A stretch of DNA of 64,000 bases from Neisseria sp. (GTDB lineage: Bacteria > Pseudomonadota > Gammaproteobacteria > Burkholderiales > Neisseriaceae). The stretch is from assembly GCF_030527965.1 (NCBI RefSeq), contig NZ_JAUMZU010000012.1, positions 1 through 64,000 on the forward strand, given 5' to 3'. The notes under the pieces were generated by a model, which made no database searches, was not told where the DNA came from, and worked only from the letters and a program-made list of their open reading frames with translations. The position numbers and the translations under genes are program-made. Shown here one piece after another: positions 18,478 to 28,753 of this stretch. Position 1 is the stretch's first letter. Each line of letters opens with the position of its first letter.

Positions 18478-19776
18478 TTAAGCTCTACTCATCCCATTTG
18501 ACTGATTTTGCGCGATTTGACGATTCTGCTCTTCCTGCGCTACTTGCTGAATACGGTTGATGCTCTCCTCAACGGGAGTGGTAATGGCTTTATCTACATC
18601 TATTGAAGCTGTAATCAAGCCCGGATTACGTTCGCCAATTAAAAATTGCCCGTCTTTAACGTTAAATAGAGGCGTATCGCCCATATTTTTTGCATAGCCT
18701 AAAGCAGCGAGTGCCATCGCTGAATTCTCCAAACCTTCTTTCTCGTACGGTAGGTTGTTTTTTTGATAATAAGCAGCCAGATGCTCTTTGTTTGTATGGT
18801 AAATCTTTTGGGCCGCCTCCGGCATATCGGCGAGACCCAAGGTAGGTGCGGTTTGGTTGTCTTCCATGGATAAGGGCGAATGTTTACGGATTTCTTTCAG
18901 CATCATTTCGGCAGGGCTGAAGCGCATGATGTCGCGGGCTTTCCGATTGACTTCGATACCGCCATGAACGCCTTCTCTGATGCTGGCGACATCGCTGCGA
19001 AAATCCTCAATCATATGTTTGTTGTCTTCCGCCAGCGAGCGGGCGTGGCGGAAATTCTGTCGGGAAAGAATCGAATCGGGGCCGACGAAGTTATCGATGG
19101 TATGGGCGGCACCCATAGTGGAAGCCGCGGCACCGAAGGCTCGGGTCAGCATTGTGTTGCTTTTATTGTTGTAGCCGTATTCGGCCAGACCGTTGAGCTC
19201 TTGCTGCGTAGCGAGAATTACGACTTTGCCGTAATGAGAGCTGGCGGCGGATACGACATCGGCGGCTGTTGAGAAATTGGTAACCATGCTGCCGCCTTCG
19301 GGGATGTGATACATGCCTGCGACACCGTAGGCATTGAAGGTCATGCCTTCCTGATGGAAGCGGTAGGCGCAGATTTGGGCGAGCGCGCCGCCTAGGGAAT
19401 GGCCGGTTTGGGTAATAGTGGGTACGGGGTCTTTAGGAAATTTGGCATGGAAATCAGCTGCCTTTTTAATCGCTATCCGAGTTAATTCAGCAGCATCTTC
19501 AGCCTGAGCATTGGCCTTATCGGTAACCATCTTGAGGTCGGTTTGGGCATCTCTCCAGTCTTTGAGAGGCGATTCGGTTCCCCGGTGGACAACGATAATC
19601 TCATTGGTTTTTGCATCTTGATACACTGCGCCATAATAGCCTGTTTTAGGATTGGTATGAACTTTAAGCACTTTATAGTCGTGCCCGCCAATTGGGATAG
19701 TTTGGTTTAATGTAGTCTCTTTACGCGTGTTATAAGCATCTGCCGCAAGGTCTGCATTTTGTTGTTTTGTAGTCAT
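18478..19776 (-). CDS. Class 3 lipase, candidate secreted antibacterial effector with XVIPCD-like C-terminus
   Basis: A 432-residue protein with no signal peptide. The N-terminal domain (about 1-260) is a class 3 lipase: GHSLGG with Ser127, a likely acid Asp173 and His225 in GAAHTIDNF. From about residue 310 there is a second region, LADMPEAAQKIYHTNKEHL, then ALAALGYAKNMGDTPLF, then DVDKAITTPVEESINRIQQ, ending in a glutamine-rich tail. This order (small residues, a DG turn, VD, PVE-S, Q-rich end) resembles the XVIPCD domain that directs effectors to the Xanthomonadales-type killing T4SS. It sits 2 bases after a lipoprotein gene whose last codons contain its strong ribosome binding site, GGAGGTGA. 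A T6SS route is also possible, since a T6SS operon lies 2 kb away. The lipase call is firm; the export route is inferred. Confidence 0.82.
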   Translation of the reverse strand: MTTKQQNADLAADAYNTRKETTLNQTIPIGGHDYKVLKVHTNPKTGYYGAVYQDAKTNEIIVVHRGTESPLKDWRDAQTDLKMVTDKANAQAEDAAELTRIAIKKAADFHAKFPKDPVPTITQTGHSLGGALAQICAYRFHQEGMTFNAYGVAGMYHIPEGGSMVTNFSTAADVVSAASSHYGKVVILATQQELNGLAEYGYNNKSNTMLTRAFGAAASTMGAAHTIDNFVGPDSILSRQNFRHARSLAEDNKHMIEDFRSDVASIREGVHGGIEVNRKARDIMRFSPAEMMLKEIRKHSPLSMEDNQTAPTLGLADMPEAAQKIYHTNKEHLAAYYQKNNLPYEKEGLENSAMALAALGYAKNMGDTPLFNVKDGQFLIGERNPGLITASIDVDKAITTPVEESINRIQQVAQEEQNRQIAQNQSNGMSRA

Positions 19777-19778
19777 GA

Positions 19779-20441
19779 TTATTTCACCTCCTCAAGTGTA
19801 ACCATGATATTAAATAAATTTCTGCGTTGTTCATCGGTATACATATCTAGCGAATTAGGTGGAGTGCCGAAATCAACCATATCATCACTCTTGTATATTG
19901 AACCATCATCATTCCGATAATACGGATAACCACCTTTCCAATAATACTTAGTTAGTGTTTTTTGCTCTATCAGGTATTTCATCAGGTCGCTGACATTAAA
20001 TGCTGTTTCTTCAGGCTTACCCGTCGCTTTAAAGGCAGTGCCGAAGTTTTCAACTTCCCATTTGCAGACGCCTTTTCCAAAATAGTCTTCATCCTGCATA
20101 GCATCAAAATAAATGATGCTCTCATACTCATCTTGCCCGATTTGACGAATTTTGTTTGGAATGTCTTTGTGTGGATTGGTTGACGCACCTTCAAACTCAT
20201 TAATGACATAAGAACAATTTTGAGCCGTATAGCCTACATACATATCGCCAATTAGCTTCAAAGGTCCGGGGGCATCGTTAATTTTGATTTTGATGCGGTA
20301 GGCTTTTGTAGGGTGTGGATTGAGTTGGAAACGTTTTTCAGTCTGCTCTTGAATGCTCATACGGTTCTCCGACCCGCCGCAGGCGCTCAGGCTGGCGGCG
20401 GATAATAAGGCTGCGGTTAGAAGGGAAGTAAAGGGTTTCAT
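19779..20441 (-). CDS. Lipoprotein, candidate immunity protein to the adjacent lipase
   Basis: A 220-residue protein with a lipoprotein signal peptide ending in the lipobox LSAC (Cys21). The mature part has no domain I recognise; it is rich in aromatic and charged residues and has two further cysteines (QNCSYV, GVCKWEV) that could form a disulfide. It is directly upstream of, and translationally coupled to, a signal-less lipase. Immunity proteins against membrane-attacking lipase effectors of T6SS and T4SS are often lipoproteins encoded next to the effector, so immunity is the likeliest role. Sequence alone cannot prove it. Confidence 0.75.
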   Translation of the reverse strand: MKPFTSLLTAALLSAASLSACGGSENRMSIQEQTEKRFQLNPHPTKAYRIKIKINDAPGPLKLIGDMYVGYTAQNCSYVINEFEGASTNPHKDIPNKIRQIGQDEYESIIYFDAMQDEDYFGKGVCKWEVENFGTAFKATGKPEETAFNVSDLMKYLIEQKTLTKYYWKGGYPYYRNDDGSIYKSDDMVDFGTPPNSLDMYTDEQRRNLFNIMVTLEEVK

Positions 20442-20620
20442 AAAGGCTCTTTCTTTACGAATGGATAATCACGCTGTTCGAGGCTTTCAGACAGCCTGAT
20501 TGATTTTAAGATAGAATGATTGAAAAGTATTTTATATCAGATTATCGGTAGCTTTGTTGTTAATATGTTTAGTATATTAAGAACACTTAGTTTCATTTTT
20601 GATTGTTTTATGAGGTATGA

Positions 20621-20653
20621 AAAGCCTATCTGAAAACTTTTCAGACAGGCTTT
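20621..20653 (-). terminator. DUS-like terminator of argG
   Basis: AAAGCCTGTCTGAAAA pairs with a one-base variant (GCCTATCTGAAAA) on the other arm. The minus strand continues into a U-rich run. It lies 36 bases beyond the argG stop. Confidence 0.75.
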
Positions 20654-20688
20654 CTGTTTCATATTACCGCGTTTCAGTTTTGACCGAG

Positions 20689-22954
<2,266 letters not shown>

Positions 22955-22986
22955 GGGCCGAGTCGGTTTTGTTGAGAAAATACGGT

Positions 22987-23030
22987 TCCCCTGCCGTTTT
23001 CAGATAAGCCTGTCTGAAAACGGCAGGGGA
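22987..23030. terminator. 20-bp-stem terminator
   Basis: The left arm starts TCCCCTGCCG and the right arm ends CGGCAGGGGA, with a 4-base loop. The inner parts are uptake-sequence-like, and one base pair is a G.T wobble. The run GTTTTATT follows on the plus strand, so it mainly serves the gene at 22175-22954. Confidence 0.85.
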
Positions 23031-23046
23031 GTTTTATTGGGTTTGT

Positions 23047-24189
23047 TTATTTAGTTAGCCGTGTGTCGGGCAGCTCGGGTAGCAGGGAAATCAACCAGTC
23101 GATATCGGTTTCGCTCATGGCGGCAGTTAGTGAAAAGCGCAGGCGGGCGGTGCCGGGCGGAACGGTGGATGGGCGGATGGGTAAGCTGTAGCAGCCTTGT
23201 CGTTGTAGCTCTTCGGCGGCTTGTTCGGCTGCGCGATTGCTGCCTAGGATATAGGGAACGATATGGCTTTGGCCGGGCATGGGCAGATGGCGTTGGCTTA
23301 TTGCGCTGCGTAGGCGGGTGGCGATATGAGCAAGATGGCGCCGTTTGTCTGACCAGCCGGCGAATTTCTGGAAGATGAAATCCGACCATGCGGCTTGCAG
23401 CGGCGGCAGGGCGGTGCTGAAAATCAATGGGCGGGCGGTGTTGATCAAATAGTTTTTTAAAATATCGTTACAGATGGCGTAGGCGCCTTGCGAGGCGGCG
23501 GCTTTGCCGAAGGTGCCGACCAGAATGTCGATGTCGTTCAGACAGGCTTCTTGTTCGGCCAGCCCTAAGCCGGTTGCGCCATATACGCCGACGGCATGGG
23601 CTTCATCGAGATAGAGCAAAACGTTGGCGTATTGTTGTTTGAGTTGAACCAAGCGGGCCAGGGGTGCGAAATCGCCGTCCATGCTGAACAGGCTTTCGGT
23701 TACGATGATGACGTGTTGGTAAGCGGCGGCATGTTGCTCAAGCAAAACGGCAAGCTGAGCGGTATCGTTGTGGCGGAAGCGTTTATACGGTGCGCCGGAT
23801 AGGCGGATGCCGTCAATCAGGCTGGCATGAACTAGTTTGTCGGCCAGAATCAGGGTCTGCCGGTTGGCTAGGGCGGGCAAGATGCCGATGTTGGTGTGAT
23901 AGCCGCTGTTGAAGAGCAGAGCCGGCCGGCCGTAGGCCTGTTGCAAGGTATGTTCGAGTGCTTCGTGATGTTCGGAATTGCCGGTTAAAAGGCGCGACGA
24001 GGTGCTGCCGAGGGCAGGCAGCGGCCTGTCTGAAAAGCGTTCAAGGAACTCGGCCTGCCATTTGGGGGATTGGGTCAAACCGAGATAATCGTTGCCGCTG
24101 AGGTTGAGACGGCAGGTCGGGGCGGATGTCAGGCGGCGCAACTGGCTTTGCGCTTGTAGCTGTTCGAGCTGAGCTTGGTAGCGCTTCAT
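23047..24189 (-). CDS. bioF: 8-amino-7-oxononanoate synthase
   Basis: A 380-residue PLP enzyme of biotin synthesis that condenses pimeloyl thioester with alanine. Family marks are [37 protein letters not shown] and the PLP lysine in [13 protein letters not shown]. The start [10 protein letters not shown] at 24189 overlaps the bioA stop by ATGA, so the pair is translationally coupled; an upstream in-frame start would lie 40 codons inside bioA. No other bio gene is in the window. Confidence 0.95.
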   Translation of the reverse strand: MKRYQAQLEQLQAQSQLRRLTSAPTCRLNLSGNDYLGLTQSPKWQAEFLERFSDRPLPALGSTSSRLLTGNSEHHEALEHTLQQAYGRPALLFNSGYHTNIGILPALANRQTLILADKLVHASLIDGIRLSGAPYKRFRHNDTAQLAVLLEQHAAAYQHVIIVTESLFSMDGDFAPLARLVQLKQQYANVLLYLDEAHAVGVYGATGLGLAEQEACLNDIDILVGTFGKAAASQGAYAICNDILKNYLINTARPLIFSTALPPLQAAWSDFIFQKFAGWSDKRRHLAHIATRLRSAISQRHLPMPGQSHIVPYILGSNRAAEQAAEELQRQGCYSLPIRPSTVPPGTARLRFSLTAAMSETDIDWLISLLPELPDTRLTK

Positions 24190-25481
24190 TCTGGTATTCC
24201 GTATTCTTGCCGCAATGCGCGGAGCAGCCCGTCGGTAAGGCGGCTCAATTCGTTTTCGCTGATGATAAACGGCGGCATGATGTAAGCCAGTTTGCCAAAA
24301 GGCCGTACCCAAACGCCGTTTTCTACCAAGCGCGGTTGCAAGGTTTGCATGTTGACGGGTTCTTTCATTTCAATTACGCCGATGGCGCCCAAAACGCGCA
24401 CTTCTGCTACGCAAGGCCATTGCGCAGCGGGTGCTAATTGGGTTTTCAGACAGGCTTCAATGTTATGCACACGCTGCTGCCAGTTGCTTTCGATTAATAA
24501 ATCAATGCTTTCGGCTGCGATGGCGCAGGCAAGCGGATTGGCGGTAAAGGTGGGGCCGTGCATCAGGCAGGCGGCATCGCTTTGGCTGATGGTGTGGGCG
24601 ATGTGGCGGGTGGTGGCGATGGCGGAGAGGGTAAGGTAGCCGCCGGTCAGGCCTTTGCCTAGGGTGATGATGTCTGGCGTGATGCCGGCGTGTTGCAGCG
24701 CGAACAAGCGGCCTGTTCGGCCGAAGCCGGTGGCGATTTCGTCGAAAATCAAGAAAACGCCGTGCTCGCTGCATAGCTGGCGCGCTTGGCGCAGATATTC
24801 GGGATGGTAGAAATACATGCCGCCGGCGCCTTGTACGATGGGTTCTAAAATCAGGGCTGCGATTTCGTTGCTTTTTTTAGCTAATAAGTCGGCCAGCGGT
24901 TCGATGCTTGAGGGTTGCCATGGGCCGTGAAAGCGGCTGCCGGGTTGCGGCAGGAAATATTGCACGGGCAGGCTGCTGCCGAACAGGCCGTGCATGCCGG
25001 TAACCGGATCGCACACTGACATGGCATGCCATGTGTCGCCGTGATAGCCGGAACGGATGGTGGCGAAAGTGCGCTTTTCAGGCAGGCTTTTTGCATATTG
25101 GTATTGCAGCGCCATTTTCATCGCCACTTCCACCGCAACCGAGCCGCTATCGGCAAAGAAAATTTGGTTGAGGTTAGGGGGAAGAAGGGCAACGAGTTTT
25201 TCCGCCAGCCGGGCGGCAGGTTCGTGGGTTAGCCCGCCGAACATAACGTGCGCCATTTTTTCAAGTTGCTTGTGTGCAGCGGCATTGAGCCGCGGATGGT
25301 TATAGCCGTGTAATGCGGCCCACCATGAAGACATGCCGTCGATAAGCGTTCTGCCGTCAGCAAGCGTCAGCGTGCAACCTTGAGCCGAGGCTACTGGGTA
25401 GACCGGCAAAGGATTGGGTATGGCGGCGTACGGATGCCAGATGTGCTGTTGATCGATACGGAGGATGTGTTCGGGGGTCAT
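24186..25481 (-). CDS. bioA: Adenosylmethionine-8-amino-7-oxononanoate aminotransferase
   Basis: A 431-residue class III aminotransferase that moves an amino group from S-adenosylmethionine to the bioF product. [11 protein letters not shown] at the start, [15 protein letters not shown], the [11 protein letters not shown] aspartate loop and the PLP lysine in [12 protein letters not shown] are typical of BioA. First gene of bioA-bioF on the minus strand. Length is normal. Confidence 0.97.
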   Translation of the reverse strand: MTPEHILRIDQQHIWHPYAAIPNPLPVYPVASAQGCTLTLADGRTLIDGMSSWWAALHGYNHPRLNAAAHKQLEKMAHVMFGGLTHEPAARLAEKLVALLPPNLNQIFFADSGSVAVEVAMKMALQYQYAKSLPEKRTFATIRSGYHGDTWHAMSVCDPVTGMHGLFGSSLPVQYFLPQPGSRFHGPWQPSSIEPLADLLAKKSNEIAALILEPIVQGAGGMYFYHPEYLRQARQLCSEHGVFLIFDEIATGFGRTGRLFALQHAGITPDIITLGKGLTGGYLTLSAIATTRHIAHTISQSDAACLMHGPTFTANPLACAIAAESIDLLIESNWQQRVHNIEACLKTQLAPAAQWPCVAEVRVLGAIGVIEMKEPVNMQTLQPRLVENGVWVRPFGKLAYIMPPFIISENELSRLTDGLLRALRQEYGIPE

Positions 25482-25498
25482 GGTATGGCTTTAGTTAC

Positions 25499-25531
25499 AA
25501 ATGCCTGTCTGAATTTTTTCAGACAGGCATT
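25499..25531. terminator. DUS inverted-pair terminator
   Basis: TGCCTGTCTGAA (25502-25513) and TTCAGACAGGCA (25518-25529) with flanking complementary bases. It ends the tsaE-amiC operon ahead of bioA. Confidence 0.85.
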
Positions 25532-25546
25532 GTGAGTTAATACTGC

Positions 25547-26821
25547 TTAACGGCGTAACACGGCTTTGTTCAGATAGGATTTGATGCCGGAAGCAATGGC
25601 ATCGGCGCATTTTTCGCGGAATTCGTTGCTGGCGAGCAAGCGTTCTTCGGCAGGGTTGGAAATAAATGCGGTTTCCACCAAAATGGAAGGAATGTCGGGC
25701 GCACGCAATACGGCGAAATTGGCGCGGTCGACGCTGCCTTTGTGCAGTTTGTTGTGCTGCTTCATTTCATCCAATACTTTTTGCCCTAGCGTCAGGCTGT
25801 CTTTATTGGTAACGGTTTGCGTCATATCCAAAATGGTGCTGTCTACATCTCGATTACCCACGGTGCGAACGCCACCGATTAAATCCGAATTGTTTTGGGT
25901 TTGCGCGAGGAATTTGGCGCCCGCGCTGGTGGCGCCTTTGGTACTAAGCGCATAAACACCGGTGCCGCGGGCTTCGGGGTTGGTAAAGGCATCGGCATGG
26001 ATGGAAACGAAAACGTCTGCTTTCAGCTTGCGGGCTTTGGCCACGCGCACACCAAGAGGAATAAAGATGTCTTCGTTGCGGGTAAGGTGGGTTTGGTAGC
26101 CCATCGCTTCAAGCCGTTTTCTGGCCATGCGCGCAATGGCTAGTACCACGTCTTTTTCATGCAGGCCGGTGGAACCGGTTGCACCAGGGTCTTCGCCGCC
26201 GTGGCCGGGGTCGAGCATGACGATGGCTTTGCGTCTGCCGTTTTTATGGGAAGGCGTAGGTTCGTAATCTGCATCGGCAGACGGTGGATTAACCGGCGGG
26301 GTGTCGGCACCGGTGCCTTGGCTGGTGATTTTCCCTTGGGAATAGTCTTCGAGCAGCGCCATAAGCGGGTCGCGTGCGTCGCCGGCAAGGGCGGGGTATA
26401 AGTCGACGACCAAGCGGTGTTTGAAATTGGCGACGGGATTCAGGCCAAATACCTGCGGATTGACGGCGGCTTTCAAATCGATAACTACGCGCACCACGCC
26501 GGGCGCGTTTTGCCCGGCACGGATGCTTGAGATATAAGGGTCGTTGCGCTGAACTTTGCCGGCTAGTCCTTGCATTGCGCTGTTGAGCGTGACGCCGCTG
26601 ATGTCGATGACCAAACGGCGGGGATTATCCAGCGTGAAAAATTTATAATCGATGCGCTGGCTGGCTTCAATGGTTAGCCGCGTGTAGGCGTTGGCAGGCC
26701 AGATGCGCACGGCCAGAAACTGAGGCGCGGTTTTACGGCCTAAGGCAATAGGGGAAACACTGAGGAGCAGGCCGGCAGCGGCACTGCGCATGATTTGGCG
26801 ACGGGTTAGTTTTTTGTCCAT
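25547..26821 (-). CDS. amiC: N-acetylmuramoyl-L-alanine amidase (AmiC type)
   Basis: A 424-residue periplasmic enzyme that cleaves septal peptidoglycan. The N-terminus KKLTRRQIMRSAAAG is a twin-arginine signal. An AMIN domain (about 40-150) targets it to the septum. The Amidase_3 domain shows VMLDPGHGGEDPGATG, LHEKDVVL, VFVSIHADAF and PSILVETAFISNP, which hold the zinc ligands and catalytic glutamate. The start at 26821 is chosen because the signal begins there; it overlaps the end of tsaE by 16 bases, so they form an operon. Confidence 0.95.
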   Translation of the reverse strand: MDKKLTRRQIMRSAAAGLLLSVSPIALGRKTAPQFLAVRIWPANAYTRLTIEASQRIDYKFFTLDNPRRLVIDISGVTLNSAMQGLAGKVQRNDPYISSIRAGQNAPGVVRVVIDLKAAVNPQVFGLNPVANFKHRLVVDLYPALAGDARDPLMALLEDYSQGKITSQGTGADTPPVNPPSADADYEPTPSHKNGRRKAIVMLDPGHGGEDPGATGSTGLHEKDVVLAIARMARKRLEAMGYQTHLTRNEDIFIPLGVRVAKARKLKADVFVSIHADAFTNPEARGTGVYALSTKGATSAGAKFLAQTQNNSDLIGGVRTVGNRDVDSTILDMTQTVTNKDSLTLGQKVLDEMKQHNKLHKGSVDRANFAVLRAPDIPSILVETAFISNPAEERLLASNEFREKCADAIASGIKSYLNKAVLRR

Positions 26822-27279
26822 ATTTCCAAACTTTTCTGGCTTTGCGGTGTGTGTGCGGTCAGGGTACACAATCTGCCTTCATCTTGATGCTCAAACGATA
26901 AGGTTATTTCGGCCTGTGGTACGAAATCGCCGCCTTGTTGCGGCCATTCTATGAGGCAGATGCTTTTCTCGTTGAAGAGTTCATCCAAGCCCGCATCTTC
27001 CCATTCTTCGGGGGAAGTAAAACGGTAGAGGTCGAAATGATTTAGGATGAATGAAGGCAGAGGGTAAGATTCGACTAAGGTGTAGGTGGGGCTTTTAACG
27101 GTCCCTGTGTAGCCCAGAGTGCGCAGCAGGCCGCGTGTGAATGTGGTTTTTCCTGCTCCCAGCCCGCCTTCTAAGTAGATAACCAGCGGCGCTGATAAAT
27201 ACGGTGCAAGCGAGGCGCCCAGAGCGGTCGTAGCGGCCTCGTCGGGCAAAAAGACTGTATGGGTAACAGGGCACGTCAT
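26806..27279 (-). CDS. tsaE: tRNA threonylcarbamoyladenosine biosynthesis ATPase TsaE
   Basis: A 157-residue ATPase of the TsaBDE complex that makes t6A37 in tRNAs reading ANN codons. The P-loop is LEGGLGAGKTTFTRGLLRTLGY, followed by VKSPTYTLVESY and ILNHFDLYRF. It is followed by amiC with overlapping ends, an arrangement common in proteobacteria. Confidence 0.96.
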   Translation of the reverse strand: MTCPVTHTVFLPDEAATTALGASLAPYLSAPLVIYLEGGLGAGKTTFTRGLLRTLGYTGTVKSPTYTLVESYPLPSFILNHFDLYRFTSPEEWEDAGLDELFNEKSICLIEWPQQGGDFVPQAEITLSFEHQDEGRLCTLTAHTPQSQKSLEIWTKN

Positions 27280-27461
27280 ATTTATATGATGAGAAGATCG
27301 AAATAAAGTGTTTATTATGCGTGAATTGAAACGTTTTGCAAACCGTGGCGACTGCTAAATTTGATTAAAATAGGGCGTTTAAATCGGTGTACAATAATAA
27401 ATTCTTGATTAACCGTACAAGCATTTGCTTGCCTGTGCTTTCAAATACAATAGAACCGGAC

Positions 27462-28271
27462 ATGACCAATTTAAACCAGCGCCCCATCGGGGTGTTTGAT
27501 TCAGGAGTAGGCGGGTTGACTGTGGTGCGGGCGCTGATGGAGCGTTTGCCGATGGAAAATATCGTTTATTTCGGCGATACCGCCCGCGTGCCTTATGGCG
27601 TAAAATCGCGCGCGACCATAGAAACATTCACTGCGCAAATCGTTGAATTTTTATTGCAAAACGAGGTTAAGGCGTTGATTATTGCCTGTAATACCATTGC
27701 GGCGGTGGCCGGGCAGAGGGTGCGCCAGATGGCGGGCAATATGCCGGTGCTAGACGTGATCACCGCGGGTGCGCAAGCTGCCTTGACGGCTACGGCAAGC
27801 AACCGAATCGGTGTGATTGCAACGAATACTACTGTTAACAGCAATGCTTATGCCCGCGCCATTCATGGCCGTAATCCGCAGGTTTTGGTGCAGTCGCAGG
27901 CGTGCCCTTTGTTTGTGCCGCTGGTGGAAGAGGGGTGGCTGGACCATGAGGTTACCCGGTTGACGGCGCGGGAATATCTGAAGCCGTTGCTGGCAGAAGA
28001 CATCGATACGCTGGTGTTGGGTTGTACGCATTATCCGTTGTTGAAGCCGTTGTTGCGCAGAGAGGCGCCGGGGGTGACTTTGGTTGATTCTGCGCTGACT
28101 ACGGCAGAAGCCACTGCGCATGCACTGGCGGAAACGGGTTTGCTGAATGAGGCGGGTTCCGTTGCGGATTACCGTTTTTATGTGAGTGATATTCCTTTAC
28201 GTTTCCAAACAATCGGCGAGCGTTTTCTGGGAAGAAGCTTGGAACAGCTGGAGATGGTGAGTTTAGGCTAA
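27462..28271 (+). CDS. murI: Glutamate racemase
   Basis: A 269-residue enzyme that supplies D-glutamate for peptidoglycan. The two catalytic cysteines lie in IIACNTIAA and VLGCTHYPLL, and VFDSGVGGLTV is at the start. The ATG at 27462 gives the normal N-terminus; a 25-codon extension upstream has no family similarity. The ribosome binding site is weak. It ends before a hairpin at 28297-28332. Confidence 0.95.
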   Translation: MTNLNQRPIGVFDSGVGGLTVVRALMERLPMENIVYFGDTARVPYGVKSRATIETFTAQIVEFLLQNEVKALIIACNTIAAVAGQRVRQMAGNMPVLDVITAGAQAALTATASNRIGVIATNTTVNSNAYARAIHGRNPQVLVQSQACPLFVPLVEEGWLDHEVTRLTAREYLKPLLAEDIDTLVLGCTHYPLLKPLLRREAPGVTLVDSALTTAEATAHALAETGLLNEAGSVADYRFYVSDIPLRFQTIGERFLGRSLEQLEMVSLG

Positions 28272-28296
28272 TATATTGTTTTTACATAATTTCATG

Positions 28297-28332
28297 ACAA
28301 TGTCTGTCTGAATAATTTCAGACAGACATTGT
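28297..28332. terminator. Terminator built from a symmetric DUS variant
   Basis: Both arms carry TGTCTGTCTGAA in place of TGCCTGTCTGAA, so pairing is kept. With flanking ACAA/TTGT the stem is 16 bp and the loop 4 bases. It follows murI. Confidence 0.85.
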
Positions 28333-28483
28333 TGCTTTTGGGAAAAAGGATATTTGTAAAAACGGTTTAAATCTGAAAAAACAGGAACTTTTTATTCAGA
28401 ATGCGTTCTTATTTCCCAAATAGCATAAAAATTATGTTGTTTTCTTTCTGAATTGTAACCATAGAAGTTAAAGGAGCTTTATT

Positions 28484-28645
28484 ATGAAAAAATATGTTGC
28501 TATCGTTGCTGCCGCTTTGGTTTCCAGCATGGTAATGGCTGCCCACAAACCGCACCGTATGCCGGTAAAAGCAGACGCTGCCAGCGCTCCTGTTAGCGCC
28601 AGCGCTCCTGTTGACGCTGCTAGCGGCACTTCTCTGCAAAAATAA
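28484..28645 (+). CDS. Small secreted alanine/serine-rich protein, unknown function
   Basis: A 53-residue protein. The first 20 residues (MKKYVAIVAAALVSSMVMAA) form a signal peptide with a likely cut after an AxA-type site. The mature part has HKPHRMP, then a short repeat (two copies of SAPV within DAASAPVSASAPVDAAS). AAAGGAG lies 8 bases before the ATG and a strong terminator follows the stop, so it looks like a complete single-gene unit. I do not recognise the family. Confidence 0.75.
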   Translation: MKKYVAIVAAALVSSMVMAAHKPHRMPVKADAASAPVSASAPVDAASGTSLQK

Positions 28646-28671
28646 GCTTTTAACGCTTAGTTGTTAAGCTT

Positions 28672-28705
28672 AAAAACCGGATTTTTAAATAAATCCGGTT
28701 TTTTG
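28672..28705 (+). terminator. Terminator after the small secreted protein gene
   Basis: AACCGGATTT pairs with AAATCCGGTT across a 6-base loop and is followed by TTTT. It is not derived from an uptake sequence. Confidence 0.9.
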
Positions 28706-28753
28706 CATTTGTATTTTGTATGAAGAATTCGTCGCTAAGTAGAGACGGTCGGT

